Assembly (NCBI GenBank): GCA_003660485.1
Contig: QMUI01000047.1
Span: 1-6,777, forward strand
Source: Thermococci archaeon
Lineage (GTDB): Archaea; Methanobacteriota_B; Thermococci; Thermococcales; Thermococcaceae
Reading direction: 5' to 3'
Length of the DNA: 6,777 nt
Positions within the stretch are counted from its first letter, which is position 1. Each line of letters begins with the position of its first letter. Positions 5,569-6,777 of the stretch are shown in pieces. A program made the translations under genes and the position numbers. Under the pieces are notes generated by a model. That model was not told the DNA's origin, did not search any database, and saw nothing but the letters and a program-made list of their open reading frames with translations.

Positions 5569-5592
5569 TGAGCGCGGTTTATTATAAGATCA

Positions 5593-6393
5593 ATGAGGAA
5601 GCTTGAGCTATTATTCTTTATCCTGCTATTAATTGGAATGGGGCTCATAGGTAGCGGGGTTCATAGCCAATGGAGAACATTTAGCCTTGAGATTCTAGTT
5701 GACATACTTGTGGTAGTTTACATTTTCCTGGGAGTCTTATTGCTCTTTTTGGCCTTATCTGTCAGGGATAAGGATCTAATTAGGAAAAGCAAGGAAGCTT
5801 CTATAAAATTTAGGGAGATACTCCTATTACTTACATCATCTATTCTTGTTGCCTTCTATTTTCTCTTAATTGCCAAATTATTGCCATATCTTAAGAGCTT
5901 AAGGAACTTAAAGGAAGTCAGTAATGTCACAATGACAAACGCTACTGTTATACCGCCGTCCCTCTTACACCAGAAATACTCCTCTCCAATATTATTTTAC
6001 TTACCAGTCCTACTACTTATCTTTGTTTTCGTTTTAGGCCTAATTAATACGACTAGTGAACTGAGAGAAGTTAGAAAGAAAAGAGAGGTCAAAAAACACC
6101 TACAAGAGTTCGATAAAAAGCTTGAAGAGAAAGGGCTTGACTTATTTTCCAATCCCAGAGAGGCCGTCATAGAGCTCTATAAAAAGGCCGTTCTATGGCT
6201 TGAGATGCTTGGGATACCATACAAGGAAAGCTGGACCCATTGGGAGCATGCAGAGAAAGTGATGTATAAGAGGAAAGCCTATGTGGAATTAGCTAGGTTG
6301 TTTGAAAAAGCTAAATATGCTCCAGAGAAAGTTACATTAGAGGATGCAAAGAGAGCGTACAGGCTTTACATGGTGATTAAAGGTGAGGAGTAA
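5593..6393 (+). CDS. Four-helix membrane protein with C-terminal DUF4129-like cytosolic domain
   Basis: This 266-residue protein begins MRK and has four predicted membrane helices (about 5-23, 34-56, 77-100, 133-152). Positive charges in the loop at 57-75 and in the segment 157-168 place the N-terminus and the long C-terminal tail in the cytosol. The outer loop 101-132 carries two N-glycosylation sequons, N111-V-T and N116-A-T. The tail (about 185-263) contains AVIELYKKAVLWLE, then SWTHWEHAEKV and a helix ending AKRAYRLYMVIKG; this Tyr/Trp-rich helical pattern resembles DUF4129, a domain often fused to or encoded beside transglutaminase-like and MoxR/DUF58 genes. The biochemical function is unknown. 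The ATG at 5593 is chosen for the charged N-terminus and the promoter spacing. It overlaps the next gene by 11 bases, so the two are surely co-expressed. The sequence is more AT-rich than the transporter and PLP-enzyme genes. DUF4129 assignment is by pattern memory. Confidence 0.85.
   Translation: MRKLELLFFILLLIGMGLIGSGVHSQWRTFSLEILVDILVVVYIFLGVLLLFLALSVRDKDLIRKSKEASIKFREILLLLTSSILVAFYFLLIAKLLPYLKSLRNLKEVSNVTMTNATVIPPSLLHQKYSSPILFYLPVLLLIFVFVLGLINTTSELREVRKKREVKKHLQEFDKKLEEKGLDLFSNPREAVIELYKKAVLWLEMLGIPYKESWTHWEHAEKVMYKRKAYVELARLFEKAKYAPEKVTLEDAKRAYRLYMVIKGEE
6371..6377 (+). promoter_or_regulatory. Ribosome binding site that sets the GTG start at 6383
   Basis: GGTGATT, a near-perfect match to the archaeal anti-SD complement, ends five bases before GTG 6383. 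It sits inside the last codons of the preceding gene and is the main evidence for a GTG start overlapping that gene's end. Confidence 0.7.
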
Positions 6394-6777
6394 GCTACTG
6401 ATTCCCTTAATTACTGCTCTCCTAGCCATCCTTGCGGGTTCGTACGTTATTAGATGGATATTTGCGGTCCTCACTGCAACAATATTATTTGTGTATTCCA
6501 TAGAAGGGTGGGAGCCCAAATTAAGGAGACCGAGGCAAGAAAGTTTTAGTGAGGAGGAGATTAGGAGACTCGCTAAAATAGTCGCAAGGTCAAGGTACAG
6601 CGAAGTTTCTAGGAAGATAATAAGGGATCACATACTCGAAGCGTACCACCTTCTAGGATATGAATATCCTCAGCTTAGAGAAAATCCCCCTGAGGGGTTA
6701 AAGGTGCTAGATGAACATGAAAATTTCATAAATGGGTTGGAAAAGTCTTTGAGGTTATTAGAGGAGGAGGTAAAATG
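6383..6777 (+). CDS. Small membrane protein of unknown function, two N-terminal helices and a charged cytosolic tail (stop probably just past window end)
   Basis: The frame is open from GTG 6383 to the right edge (131 complete codons). Residues 5-19 and 21-40 are hydrophobic with R24 between them, suggesting a tight membrane hairpin with both ends in the cytosol. The rest (41-131) is highly charged and predicted helical, including SEEEIRRLAKIVARSRYSEVS and a terminal ISLEEEVK-like acidic helix (LRLLEEEVK at 123-131). I do not recognise the family. The last bases are AAA TG, so a TGA stop overlapping the next ATG (6775-6777) is expected if the next base is A, giving a protein of 131 residues. 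Position between a DUF4129-type protein and a third coupled gene suggests an accessory subunit of that membrane system. Its coding nature is supported by the strong ribosome binding site and the 11-base overlap with the upstream gene. Confidence 0.8.
   Translation, partial: MRSKLLIPLITALLAILAGSYVIRWIFAVLTATILFVYSIEGWEPKLRRPRQESFSEEEIRRLAKIVARSRYSEVSRKIIRDHILEAYHLLGYEYPQLRENPPEGLKVLDEHENFINGLEKSLRLLEEEVK
6763..6777 (+). promoter_or_regulatory. Ribosome binding site and ATG of the next operon gene (product outside window)
   Basis: GGAGGAGGT at 6763-6771 followed by AAA and ATG at 6775-6777 looks like a translation start that overlaps the end of the preceding frame. Only the first codon is in view. 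By gene-order precedent a MoxR-type AAA+ ATPase is a reasonable guess, but nothing in the window shows it. Confidence 0.55.

Noticed and set aside
6337..6519. Minus-strand 60-codon frame at the junction of the two membrane-protein genes
   Set aside because: It is antisense to both coupled genes and has no ribosome binding site or recognisable features.

Overview
The window looks like chromosomal DNA of a hyperthermophilic archaeon of the Thermococcales, most likely Pyrococcus. The reasons are archaeal TATA/BRE-type promoters, GGTGAT- or GGAGG-type ribosome binding sites with tight gene overlaps, a C/D box guide RNA, an archaeal MBF1 protein, and an aminotransferase that closely resembles my recollection of a Pyrococcus horikoshii amino-acid racemase. 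No mobile element, CRISPR array, tRNA or rRNA was seen. The window is densely coding, and no gene-free stretch exceeds about 140 bases.

Left part (1-1870, minus strand): a three-gene overlapping cluster. It reads, in transcription order, an AlkA-like HhH-GPD DNA glycosylase, a small MazG-type nucleotide pyrophosphohydrolase with a four-cysteine tail, and the N-terminal 249 codons of a polytopic membrane protein of GT-C glycosyltransferase type that runs off the left edge. The first two suggest base repair and nucleotide-pool cleaning. Directly upstream of the glycosylase start codon, on the same strand, lies a textbook archaeal C/D box methylation-guide sRNA (about 1819-1870) with all four boxes intact. 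It is the most interesting short element here.

Centre (1871-3821): aMBF1 (zinc ribbon plus HTH) is divergent from the sRNA/glycosylase unit, apparently from interleaved promoters. It converges on a class III PLP enzyme with zero bases between the two stop codons.

Centre-right (3822-5485, minus strand): upstream of the PLP enzyme is an AGCS-family sodium:amino-acid symporter carrying an unusual hydrophobic insertion. Together the two look like an uptake-plus-conversion module for (possibly D-) amino acids. Each has its own promoter.

Right part (5556-6777, plus strand): the start of another operon. It holds a four-helix membrane protein with a DUF4129-like cytosolic tail, then a small two-helix membrane protein overlapping it by 11 bases, then an ATG with a strong ribosome binding site at the last three bases of the window. 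Membrane proteins of this kind commonly precede MoxR AAA+ ATPase, DUF58 and transglutaminase-like genes, but those would lie outside the window.
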